From positions 195,801 through 259,800 of the forward strand of contig JBGRQD010000005.1 of the NCBI GenBank assembly GCA_041725935.1: a DNA stretch of 64,000 nucleotides, given 5' to 3'. This document shows, one piece after another, positions 9,365 through 16,656 of this stretch (position 1 is its first letter; each line of letters opens with the position of its first letter). The position numbers and the translations under genes were made by a program. The DNA comes from Marivita sp041725935. Its GTDB lineage: Bacteria > Pseudomonadota > Alphaproteobacteria > Rhodobacterales > Rhodobacteraceae. Under the pieces are notes generated by a model. That model saw only the letters and a list, made by a program, of their open reading frames with translations, made no database searches and was not told where the DNA came from.

Positions 9365-9384
9365 AAAACAATGGACCATCGATC

Positions 9385-9651
9385 ATGGCACAGGACACAA
9401 CCCCAACCAACGTGGCGAAGCAGGCGACCCAGACGACGGATGACCTGCGCGGCGCGCTCATCCTTCTGGGCACTTTCGGGACAAACGACCACCCGCAGGC
9501 GCTGCTGAAACTGCGCGGCGGCAAGATCGCCACGGTCTCGCGCGGCGATTTGGTGAAGGGCGAAACGGTCGTTGCCATCGAAGAGGGCCGCGTCGCGCTT
9601 GCCCGCAATGGCACAGCACACTGGCTCGAAATGCCCTCGCCCCGGTCTTGA
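9385..9651 (+). CDS. Small protein with a GspC-like beta domain
   Basis: The 88-residue protein has a polar Gln/Thr-rich N terminus and then a compact beta-type domain (LRGALILLGTFGT, ALLKLRGGKIATVSRGDLVKGETVVAIEEGRVAL) that resembles the homology region of type II secretion GspC or pilus PilP proteins. No membrane anchor or other secretion gene is nearby. It lies about 95 bases after purF on the same strand. The domain resemblance is a pattern judgement, and the function is unknown. Confidence 0.6.
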   Translation: MAQDTTPTNVAKQATQTTDDLRGALILLGTFGTNDHPQALLKLRGGKIATVSRGDLVKGETVVAIEEGRVALARNGTAHWLEMPSPRS

Positions 9652-9672
9652 TGTCACGCGCCTGATCTTCTC

Positions 9673-9730
9673 TGGTTCAAAAATACCTCGGGGGAGTCGC
9701 GCTTGCGCGACGGGGGCAGCGCCCCCAAAA
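9673..9730. repeat. Rhodobacteraceae-type intergenic hairpin repeat
   Basis: The stretch starts with TCTGGTTCAAAAATACCTCG, followed by a G-run, a short TCGCGC/GCGCGA hairpin at about 9697-9710, and GGGGGC-AGC-GCCCCC at about 9712-9726. From memory, very similar elements (a TGGTTCAAATA-like box followed by a G-rich and then a C-rich run) recur between genes in roseobacter genomes. A single copy is visible here. It lies between two convergent genes. Confidence 0.5.
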
Positions 9731-9737
9731 AAGAAAA

Positions 9738-9763
9738 ACCCCCGCCGATTGCTCGACGGGGGT
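9738..9763 (-). terminator. Rho-independent terminator of bioY
   Basis: On the minus strand, ACCCCCG and CGGGGGT (9738-9744 pairing with 9757-9763, loop of 12) are followed by TTTTTCTTTTTT. This is a textbook intrinsic terminator about 22 bases after the bioY stop. Read on the plus strand, the same stem is followed by the weaker TCGTTTTA. Confidence 0.8.
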
Positions 9764-9785
9764 CGTTTTACCGTTTGGTACAATT

Positions 9786-10343
9786 TCAGGCGTTGCGGCT
9801 CGACAGTGCTTTCCAGGCACCCGTAACAACCAGCGCCGCGATCACCGCCTTGATGACGTCACCGATCAGGAACGGGGCCATCCAGCCCGCCCAAAGCTCG
9901 GGCATCGTCTTGCCCAGCATCGCCGCCGGCCATGCAAGACCGGGGATGTAGATCAGCGCCGAAAGCGCGATGCCGACCAGCGCGGTGGACACCGCGCCTC
10001 GGGCGATGCCCTTCTCGACAGCAAGGCCCGCCAGCCACGCCATAGCAACGAACCCGTAGAGGAAGCCCGCGGTCGGACCGACCAGAGATGCAACCGAACC
10101 GCCATTGGCAAAGACCGGCAGGCCGATTGCGCCATATCCGAGGTAGGCGATCATCGTCCCCAGTGCGAGGCGCGACCCGAAGGTCAGACCAACGATCAGG
10201 ATCGCCAGTGTCTGCAGGGTCATCGGCACGGGCCAGCCAATGCTCACCTGCGCAGCCGCCGCAATGAACGCGGCCCCGCCAAGAGCAAGAAGCGCCTGAC
10301 GGAAAAGAGTGGTCTTGCCGAATGCGGCTTGGGTGAGTGTCAT
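9786..10343 (-). CDS. bioY: Biotin transporter BioY (ECF-type S component)
   Basis: The 185-residue protein has six predicted membrane helices and BioY motifs such as PVPMTLQTLAIL, LGYGAIGLPVFANG and GPTAGFLYGF. BioY binds biotin with high affinity and imports it alone or with the BioMN energising module, which is absent here. I chose the ATG at 10341-10343 because GGGGGA lies 8 bases upstream; an in-frame start at 10370 is 9 codons longer. A strong terminator follows. No biotin regulator site was recognised. Confidence 0.92.
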   Translation of the reverse strand: MTLTQAAFGKTTLFRQALLALGGAAFIAAAAQVSIGWPVPMTLQTLAILIVGLTFGSRLALGTMIAYLGYGAIGLPVFANGGSVASLVGPTAGFLYGFVAMAWLAGLAVEKGIARGAVSTALVGIALSALIYIPGLAWPAAMLGKTMPELWAGWMAPFLIGDVIKAVIAALVVTGAWKALSSRNA

Positions 10344-10455
10344 GACGGTTGTCCCCCGCTTGAGTGTCATTTGCCCCCGTTATTTCTGCAAATGCAGCAT
10401 CAAGTCAAGCACTGCCCTCTTGCGGGCCGGGCGCCAAAAAGGCATGTGAACGCTC

Positions 10456-11112
10456 ATGACGGACACATCACGCCCCCTCGCGCTGGTCACCGGCGCTTCT
10501 CGCGGTCTTGGCTTTGCATTGGCAGAGGCACTGGCCGACACGCATCACATCATCGCCGTCGCGCGCACCGTGGGTGGGCTGGAAGACCTGGACGACCGTA
10601 TCCAGAAAAAAGGCGGCACAGCGACGCTGGCGCCGATGGACATCACCAAGGCAGACGCGATGGCGCAACTCTGCCGGTCCGTGCATGACCGCTGGGGGCA
10701 GATCGCGCTCTGGGTTCATACAGCGGTGCATGCCGGTCCCCTGTCACCGGCCGATCATCTGGATGCCAAGGACTGGAAGAAATCGGTGTCGATCAATCTC
10801 GACGCGATGTCCCACCTGGTGCCCTACATTTCGCCCCTGCTCAAACGCGACGGCAGCGCGGTGTTCTTTGACGACACCCATGGCGGAGAGAAATTCTTTG
10901 GCCATTACGGCACGACAAAAGCCGCACAGATCAGCCTCGCGCGGTCCTGGCAGGCGGAAACGGCGTCAATCGGGCCTCGGGTGAAAATTCTGTCGCCCCG
11001 GCCGATGGCGACCCATGTGCGGGCGCGGTTTTTCCCCGGTGAAGACCGCAGCGCGCTGGCATTGCCCGCCGCCGAAGCGGCGCGGCTGTTGCCGGATATC
11101 CTCGGCGGTTGA
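10456..11112 (+). CDS. Short-chain dehydrogenase/reductase family protein
   Basis: The 218-residue protein has an N-terminal Rossmann motif TGASRGLG and a catalytic-type YGTTK (Tyr151, Lys155). The usual NNAG is replaced by TAVHAG, and the serine normally about 12 residues before the tyrosine is not obvious (FFDDTHGGEKFFGHY), so activity may be altered. The substrate is unknown. It is divergent from bioY, with 112 bases between the starts, and is followed by two hairpins. Confidence 0.8.
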   Translation: MTDTSRPLALVTGASRGLGFALAEALADTHHIIAVARTVGGLEDLDDRIQKKGGTATLAPMDITKADAMAQLCRSVHDRWGQIALWVHTAVHAGPLSPADHLDAKDWKKSVSINLDAMSHLVPYISPLLKRDGSAVFFDDTHGGEKFFGHYGTTKAAQISLARSWQAETASIGPRVKILSPRPMATHVRARFFPGEDRSALALPAAEAARLLPDILGG

Positions 11113-11119
11113 TCGCGGG

Positions 11120-11163
11120 GCGGATGCGTCGACGCATCCGCGATTTTGCGTCACTGCAAAATC
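11120..11163 (+). terminator. Tandem hairpins after the SDR gene
   Basis: A 22-bp perfect palindrome (half-site GCGGATGCGTC at 11120-11130 and its complement at 11131-11141) is followed at once by GATTTTGC-GTCACT-GCAAAATC at 11142-11163, a second 8-bp stem. The first stem followed by GATTTT could terminate the SDR transcript before surE. Confidence 0.6.
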
Positions 11164-11240
11164 CACCAGAGGCCAAACCCGGCGGATGCTTGCCGCAGGG
11201 CGGGGCTTGGCCTATTCAGAACAAAAGCAGGGCAGAGCAG

Positions 11241-12026
11241 ATGCGCATACTCATTACCAATGACGACGGGATCAATGCACCGGGGCTCAAGGTGCTGAGC
11301 GAAATCGCGGAAGACCTCGCCGGACCTGATGGCGAGGTCTGGACGGTCGCGCCTGCGTTCGAGCAATCCGGCGTCGGCCATTGCATCAGCTACACCCATC
11401 CCATGATGGTCAGCGAAATGGGCCCGCGCCGCTATGCCGCCGAGGGCAGCCCAGCCGATTGCGTGCTCGCGGGGCTGCATGATGTGATGGGTGGCGCGAT
11501 GCCCGATCTGGTGCTCTCGGGTGTCAACCGGGGCAACAATTCGGCCGAGAACGCGCTCTATTCAGGCACACTTGGCGGTGCGATGGAAGCCGCCTTGCAG
11601 GGCATCCCGGCGATTGCGCTCTCGCAATATTACGGCCCCGACAACGTGCAGGCCGACGACCCGTTCGAGGCCGCGCGCCAGCATGGCGCCGAGGTGATCC
11701 GGCGGATTATTGCGCATGACCCGAAGGACCAGACCGGCTACCGGCTGTTCTACAACGTCAACTTCCCGCCCGTGCCCGGCGACGCCGTTCAGGGCACCCG
11801 GATCACGCCGCAGGGCATCCGGCACGGCACGCATTTTTCGGTCGAGCCGCACCTCTCGCCCTCGGGTCGGCGATTCCTCTGGATCAAGGGCGGCGATCAG
11901 CGGGCACCGACGGCACCGGGCAGCGATGCCGCCGAGAACCTGGCGGGGTTCATCAGTGTCACGCCAATGCGCGCCGACCTGACCGCCACCGACCAACTTG
12001 GCGCCATGCAGCGCGCCTTTCTCTGA
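11241..12026 (+). CDS. surE: 5'/3'-nucleotidase SurE
   Basis: The 261-residue protein starts MRILITNDDG, where Asp8 and Asp9 are metal ligands, and carries the FEQSG and SGVNRGNN metal-site motifs. SurE is a divalent-metal phosphatase acting on nucleoside 5'- and 3'-monophosphates, usually linked to stationary survival. The frame extends upstream to 11109, but the conserved N terminus begins at ATG 11241, preceded by a GCAG-rich site. Its stop overlaps the pcm start by one base, so the pair is coupled. Confidence 0.95.
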   Translation: MRILITNDDGINAPGLKVLSEIAEDLAGPDGEVWTVAPAFEQSGVGHCISYTHPMMVSEMGPRRYAAEGSPADCVLAGLHDVMGGAMPDLVLSGVNRGNNSAENALYSGTLGGAMEAALQGIPAIALSQYYGPDNVQADDPFEAARQHGAEVIRRIIAHDPKDQTGYRLFYNVNFPPVPGDAVQGTRITPQGIRHGTHFSVEPHLSPSGRRFLWIKGGDQRAPTAPGSDAAENLAGFISVTPMRADLTATDQLGAMQRAFL

Positions 12027-12667
12027 TGGATGATGCGGAACTCAAGATGCAGTTCCTTTATGCGCTCCGGTCGCGCGGCGTGACAAACGCCGCGGTGCTG
12101 ACCGCGATGGAGCAGATCGACCGCGCCCCGTTCATCCGTGGCTATTTTGCCGAACGGGCCTACGAAGACATGCCTTTGCCCATTGCCTGCGGGCAGACGA
12201 TCAGCCAGCCCTCGGTGGTCGGGCTGATGACGCAGGCGCTGGAAATCAGCGCGCGGGACACGGTGCTCGAAGTGGGCACCGGATCGGGCTACCAGGCCGC
12301 CATCCTGAGCCAGCTTGCACGCCGAGTTTACACGGTGGACCGTCACCCGCGACTGGTGCGCGAGGCGCGCGAGGTGTTCAACCAGCTGGGCCTGACCAAT
12401 GTGACAGCCTTTACCGCAGATGGCAGTTTTGGCCTGCCCGATCAGGCGCCCTTCGACCGCATCCTCGTGACCGCCGCCGCCGAGGACCCGCCGGGACCGC
12501 TTCTGGCGCAGCTCAAGGTGGGGGGCATCATGGTGCTTCCGGTGGGCCAATCCGACGCCGTGCAACACCTGATCCGCGTCCGACGTACCCCGGATGGGCT
12601 GGATTACGATGAATTGAGGCCCGTTCGCTTTGTTCCGCTGGTCGAAGGGGTAGCCCGCGACGGCTAA
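12026..12667 (+). CDS. pcm: Protein-L-isoaspartate O-methyltransferase
   Basis: The 213-residue protein has the PCMT signature GQTISQP near residue 55 and the SAM-binding motif VLEVGTGSGYQAA. It methylates L-isoaspartyl residues in aged proteins so that they can revert to aspartate. The ATG at 12026 shares a base with the surE stop. The arrangement surE-pcm followed by an nlpD-like gene is a widespread stationary-phase cluster. Confidence 0.95.
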   Translation: MDDAELKMQFLYALRSRGVTNAAVLTAMEQIDRAPFIRGYFAERAYEDMPLPIACGQTISQPSVVGLMTQALEISARDTVLEVGTGSGYQAAILSQLARRVYTVDRHPRLVREAREVFNQLGLTNVTAFTADGSFGLPDQAPFDRILVTAAAEDPPGPLLAQLKVGGIMVLPVGQSDAVQHLIRVRRTPDGLDYDELRPVRFVPLVEGVARDG

Positions 12668-12727
12668 AGCGGGCATACTATGCCGCGTGACGCCCGGGGA
12701 ACAACCGGCGCATTTGAGGATATCGAC

Positions 12728-13921
12728 ATGGCTGATTGCAGAGTTTCGCTTCGTTCGGGTTTTCGAGTTGGCAGCAGTCTCTCGGTTCTTGCGCTTCTGG
12801 CGGCGTGTTCCGAACCGCTCGACATGGACATGCGCGGTTTGATGAATGGCGGGTTTACCACGTCAGACGCCGCCCGCGCCGCAACTGCACCGCGTCCGCA
12901 AGCTGATGACCGGGGCGTGATCTCCTACCCGAATTACCAGGTGGCCGTGGCCCGGCGCGGCGACACGCTGGCGCAACTGGCTGCCCGTATCGGTCTGCCC
13001 GCCGACGAGCTGGCACGCTACAACGGCATCCAGACCGGCGATACGCTGCGCGCAGGTGAAATCATCGCCCTGCCGCGCCGGGTCGCCGAACCGTCACCTG
13101 CCACCGGAGCAGTGTCGACCGGGCCGATCCGCCCATCCTCGGAGATCGACATCACGACGCTCGCCAGCGATGCCATCGACCGGTCCGCCCCGACGCCCGC
13201 CGCTGCACGCCCTGCCGCGCCGCAAACCGGGCCCGAGCCGATCCGGCACCAGGTCAAGCGCGGCGAGACCGCCTTTACCGTGTCGCGGCTTTACAACGTG
13301 TCGGTGCGGTCACTGGCGGAATGGAACGGGCTGGACAGCAATTTCACCCTGCGCGAGGGCCAGTACCTGTTGATCCCAGTGGTCACGGCTGCCGCCGCTC
13401 CGGTTGCTCCAGCCTCCCCGCCTCCCGGCACCGGATCACCCACACCAGAGCCGCCCTCTGCCTCTCAACCGCTGCCTGCCGAGACCACAACCCCAACAGC
13501 CGCAGCCCCGGTTGCCGTCGCCGCTGCACCGGTGGCCAATGTCGGCCGCCCGACAACGGCGAGCGCCTCGACGGCCGCCATGGCCTTTCCAGTGCAGGGC
13601 AGCATCATCCGCGAATACGCCAAGGGTCGTAACGACGGGATCGACATCGGCGCGTCGGTCGGCACAGAGGTCAAGGCCGCGGCCAGCGGTCAGGTTGCCG
13701 CGATCACGCGCAACACCGATGGGATCAACATCCTCGTCATCCGCCACCCGGACAACCTGCTCACGGTCTACACCCATGTGGACAACATCACCGTGGCCAA
13801 AGGCGATGCGGTAAGCCGGGGCCAGTCGATCGCCAAGGTTGCGGATTTCGAGCCGTCGCGGGTGCATTTTGAGGTGCGCAAGGGTTTCGACAGCGTCGAT
13901 CCGATGGGCTACCTGCGCTGA
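12728..13921 (+). CDS. nlpD: NlpD-like lipoprotein with two LysM domains and a degenerate M23 domain
   Basis: The 397-residue protein has a lipoprotein signal ending in the lipobox LLAAC, two LysM domains (about residues 75-120 and 178-220), a Pro/Ala-rich linker and a C-terminal LytM/M23 domain. In that domain the first zinc ligand of active peptidases is Asn (GRNDGIDIG), and the late H-x-H motif is RVHFEVR, as in E. coli NlpD, so it is probably a non-catalytic amidase activator in cell division. GAGGA at 12716-12720 supports ATG 12728. It follows pcm by 60 bases. Confidence 0.88.
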   Translation: MADCRVSLRSGFRVGSSLSVLALLAACSEPLDMDMRGLMNGGFTTSDAARAATAPRPQADDRGVISYPNYQVAVARRGDTLAQLAARIGLPADELARYNGIQTGDTLRAGEIIALPRRVAEPSPATGAVSTGPIRPSSEIDITTLASDAIDRSAPTPAAARPAAPQTGPEPIRHQVKRGETAFTVSRLYNVSVRSLAEWNGLDSNFTLREGQYLLIPVVTAAAAPVAPASPPPGTGSPTPEPPSASQPLPAETTTPTAAAPVAVAAAPVANVGRPTTASASTAAMAFPVQGSIIREYAKGRNDGIDIGASVGTEVKAAASGQVAAITRNTDGINILVIRHPDNLLTVYTHVDNITVAKGDAVSRGQSIAKVADFEPSRVHFEVRKGFDSVDPMGYLR

Positions 13922-13995
13922 GGCAGTGTCACGCATCGATCTGCCAGCCGTCACATTCTAGATTAAGGTCTTTCGTTCATTCTTTTTGAACGGCT

Positions 13996-14023
13996 CCCAG
14001 ATTATTCGTACGAATAATCTGGG
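13996..14023. repeat. 28-bp perfect palindrome over the PIN-gene stop codon
   Basis: The half-site CCCAGATTATTCGT at 13996-14009 is followed immediately by its exact complement at 14010-14023. The palindrome contains the TAA stop (14002-14004) and the last codons of the minus-strand PIN gene and lies between two convergent genes. It has no T-run on either side, so it could be a shared terminator, an RNA stabiliser or a protein site. Confidence 0.7.
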
Positions 14024-14568
14024 GGCGGCGTGGTTAGCGCTTTGCCAAGGCGAGGCAATTGTGCTTTTTTCATCAGCTTGCGCAGGTCCCACGGCCGGTC
14101 CGACAGGCGGTTCGCCTCGTCATGCACAAGCCCAACGGCCCGCGCCACCTGATCAGGTGCACCGGCATGAAGCCCCAACAGAAATGCATCGGGGTCAGCC
14201 CGCGACACGCCCTCTTCGGCGAGGATATCGCGGGGAAAATCCTTGGCATTCACGGTCAGGATCACGTCGGCATGGCCCGCAATCGCCGCAGCCAGCACAT
14301 GCACGTCGTCGGCATCGGGCAGCCAGAGCCTGTCCAGCAGCCCCTGCTGCGGCGCGACTTTCGCGCGTGGCCAGCGGGCTGAGACCATGGCGATCTCGGC
14401 CTCCGCCTGCACCTGACCCACAGGGCCAAGCTTGGCCGCGGCATGCGACCATTCGCCCAGAATACGCTCGGACCAGAGCGGCTCGAACAGCCCCTCTGCA
14501 GCAACCCCCAGCAGCACCTCGCGCATCACCGTCGGGTAAAGCACACAGGTGTCGAGACAGACCTTCAC
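14002..14568 (-). CDS. PIN-domain protein
   Basis: The 188-residue protein starts with GTG (VKVCLDTCVLYP) and overlaps the upstream methyltransferase stop as GTGA. It shows PIN-domain acidic residues: Asp in LDTCVL, Glu in LGEW, paired Asp in PDADDVHVLAAA and NAKDF. PIN domains are metal-dependent ribonucleases, often toxins, but no antitoxin gene is adjacent; the partner is an RNA methyltransferase instead. A roseobacter-specific PIN family without a toxin role is likely. A perfect palindrome spans its stop codon. Confidence 0.75.
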   Translation of the reverse strand: MKVCLDTCVLYPTVMREVLLGVAAEGLFEPLWSERILGEWSHAAAKLGPVGQVQAEAEIAMVSARWPRAKVAPQQGLLDRLWLPDADDVHVLAAAIAGHADVILTVNAKDFPRDILAEEGVSRADPDAFLLGLHAGAPDQVARAVGLVHDEANRLSDRPWDLRKLMKKAQLPRLGKALTTPPPDYSYE

Positions 14569-15761
14569 AGCCGGAAGAACAGCGCTTTGAGATAGCCCGA
14601 TTCCGCCAATTGCGGCAGCAGCGGGTGATCCGGCCCGGCCTGCCCGGTGTGGATCAGCTGGGCACGACGACCGGCGCGTCCGATGCCGCGCAGACAGGCA
14701 CCGGTAAAGGCCGACAGATCCACCGCATGCGAACACGAGCACAGGACAAGATAACCGTCTTCGGCCACGAGGGGGGCCGCAAGCCGCGCCACACGTTCAT
14801 AGGCACGCAGCCCGGCCTCCCGCGCCTTGGCCGAGGGCGCAAAGGCGGGCGGATCGCAGACCACCAGTTCAAAGCTCGCCTCGTCCTCGCCGAAGGTGGT
14901 CAGCGCATCGAACGCATCGCCCTTGGTGGTCGACAGCTTGCCATCGGCCCCCATCTGCCGCGCGCCGTCGCGGGCCAGCCCGAGGGCGGCTTCGGAGCCG
15001 TCCACGCAATGCGCCGAAACAGCACCGCCGGCAAGCGCGGCCAAGCCGAAACCGCCGACATGGGAAAACATGTCCAGCACCCGCGCGCCCTGCGCCAGAC
15101 CGGCGGCAAAGGCATGGTTCGAACGCTGGTCAAAGAAGATGCCCGTTTTCTGGCCGCCCATCAGGTCAGCCATGTAGGTTGCACCGTTCATGCTCACCGG
15201 GACCGGGCCGGTCGGGGCGCCGCCCAACAGCACCGCATCCACATCGTCAAGACCTTCGAGCGCCCTGCCCCGTCCCCCGGCATTCTTGAGGATCGTGGTC
15301 ACGCCCGTCACCTCGGCCAGAGCGGCAGCCAGATCGGGCAGCAGCACATCCGCCCAGGCGGCGTTCGGCTGAACCACGGCGATGTCCCCGAACCGGTCGA
15401 TGATCACACCCGGCAGGCCGTCGGCCTCCGCATGGATCAAACGGTAATAGGGCGCGTCGAACAGACGTTCTCGAAGGCCAAGCGCCTTGCGCAGACGGGT
15501 GGCGAACCATGCCTTGTCGGGATGGGCCGCATCAGGGCCATCCAGCACGCGGCCAATGATCTTGGACTCGGGGTTCACCGCGACAAGCGCCAGTGGGCTG
15601 CGTTCCGCATCCTCGAGCACGGCGATGGTACCGGGCGTCATGGCGCGGGTGCGGCGGTCGGTGACGACCTCGTTGGCATAGACCCAAGGATAACCGCGCC
15701 GAATGGCTTGCGGTTTGGTTTTGGGCAAAAGGCGGATGATGGGCAATGGGGACAGTGTCAT
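14565..15761 (-). CDS. Class I rRNA methyltransferase, RlmI-like
   Basis: The 398-residue protein has an N-terminal PUA-type RNA-binding part (about residues 1-80), a central RlmI fold and a SAM-binding domain with VLDMFSHVGGFGLAAL, VVCDPPAFAPSAKA and the cysteine motif LCSCSHAVD. RlmI methylates C5 of cytosine 1962 in 23S rRNA; this protein is of matching length and motif order. It is coupled to the downstream PIN-domain gene through a 4-base overlap, which suggests a shared RNA-related context. Confidence 0.88.
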   Translation of the reverse strand: MTLSPLPIIRLLPKTKPQAIRRGYPWVYANEVVTDRRTRAMTPGTIAVLEDAERSPLALVAVNPESKIIGRVLDGPDAAHPDKAWFATRLRKALGLRERLFDAPYYRLIHAEADGLPGVIIDRFGDIAVVQPNAAWADVLLPDLAAALAEVTGVTTILKNAGGRGRALEGLDDVDAVLLGGAPTGPVPVSMNGATYMADLMGGQKTGIFFDQRSNHAFAAGLAQGARVLDMFSHVGGFGLAALAGGAVSAHCVDGSEAALGLARDGARQMGADGKLSTTKGDAFDALTTFGEDEASFELVVCDPPAFAPSAKAREAGLRAYERVARLAAPLVAEDGYLVLCSCSHAVDLSAFTGACLRGIGRAGRRAQLIHTGQAGPDHPLLPQLAESGYLKALFFRL

Positions 15762-15812
15762 ACCGCCCCCTTTACGCCCGTCTCTGCACCAGGGAAAGCC
15801 CGAGTTTTGACC

Positions 15813-16448
15813 TCAGAGGTTGTTGATCGCCTGCAAGAGACCCAGATTGGCATTTACATGCCCCCCCGGTACGGACAACTCCTCGAAGAACACGCGCGAC
15901 AGATGGGCGACGATCCGCAACTTCTGGGTCTCGCCACGGGCCTCGGCAGCCATCGCATCCTGTCCGCCAAAAGCGTCGAGATCTGCGCTCACGTCCTTGG
16001 TGGGTCCGATTTGCTGGCCCGTGGCCACATCGACAAGCCGGTAGCGGAAGTCGATGTCATGCACGCCACCCACCGTGTAGCGGGCCTTTTCCGACAGCGA
16101 ATGGAAACGCAGCACCTGTACATCGATCCGAACGGGGCGCGCGCCCTCGATCATCGGTGCCGCGCGGCGCAAGCCGGCCTGGAAGATCGCCTTGACCTGC
16201 GCATGGCGGTCCCCACGCGGTTCACCACGCCAGACGATATCACCGACGGGATAATACAGATTGCGCTCATTGGCCTTGAGCGACTGCGGCACCGAGACCG
16301 TAAAGCTGTCGATGCGGACGTTCGGCGTGCCATATCCGGACATCACGTCGTCCGGCATTGCAGACCGCGTCGCAGTGGGCACGCTGGCGCAGGCCGTCAA
16401 CGACATCAGCAGTATCGTGGCCAGAAAGGTTTGAAACAGACGTTGCAT
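15813..16448 (-). CDS. Lipoprotein of unknown function (resembles the DUF6778 family)
   Basis: The 211-residue protein has a short lipoprotein signal, MQRLFQTFLATILLMSLTAC, with cysteine at residue 20. The ATG at 16446-16448 has AGGAGG seven bases upstream, so the longer frame to 16472 is not used. The mature part is a soluble alpha/beta domain (VRIDSFTVSVP, RIDVQVLRFHSLSEKARYTVGG). I recall similar lipoproteins as a Rhodobacteraceae family but cannot confirm the family number. The function is unknown. Confidence 0.7.
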   Translation of the reverse strand: MQRLFQTFLATILLMSLTACASVPTATRSAMPDDVMSGYGTPNVRIDSFTVSVPQSLKANERNLYYPVGDIVWRGEPRGDRHAQVKAIFQAGLRRAAPMIEGARPVRIDVQVLRFHSLSEKARYTVGGVHDIDFRYRLVDVATGQQIGPTKDVSADLDAFGGQDAMAAEARGETQKLRIVAHLSRVFFEELSVPGGHVNANLGLLQAINNL

Positions 16449-16596
16449 GAAGTGGCCTCCTTTGCGGGGCATGTGCTCTTAATCCTCAACTCGGGATGTG
16501 ACATGACAAATGGACAGGATCGGGGCGAAATCGGTGCAATTTCAGGCAAATTCACAGCGGGTTCCAGACTTGCGCCTTGGGAGATACACCTTTACT

Positions 16597-16608
16597 GTTA
16601 GCGCTAAC
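16597..16608. promoter_or_regulatory. LacI-family-type operator upstream of edd
   Basis: GTTAGCGCTAAC is a perfect 12-bp palindrome with a central CG, the form typical of LacI-family operators, and lies 49 bases upstream of the edd start. In alphaproteobacteria similar sites control gluconate and sugar-acid genes. No LacI-family gene lies in the window, so the regulator must be elsewhere. Confidence 0.7.
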
Positions 16609-16656
16609 CTCATTACATCACTGGCACACCAACGGTTAATCTTGCGCGGAGGCATC

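Noticed and set aside
13986..16601. 871-codon plus-strand frame
   Set aside because: It covers three convincing minus-strand genes and has a Arg/His-rich composition with no family pattern.
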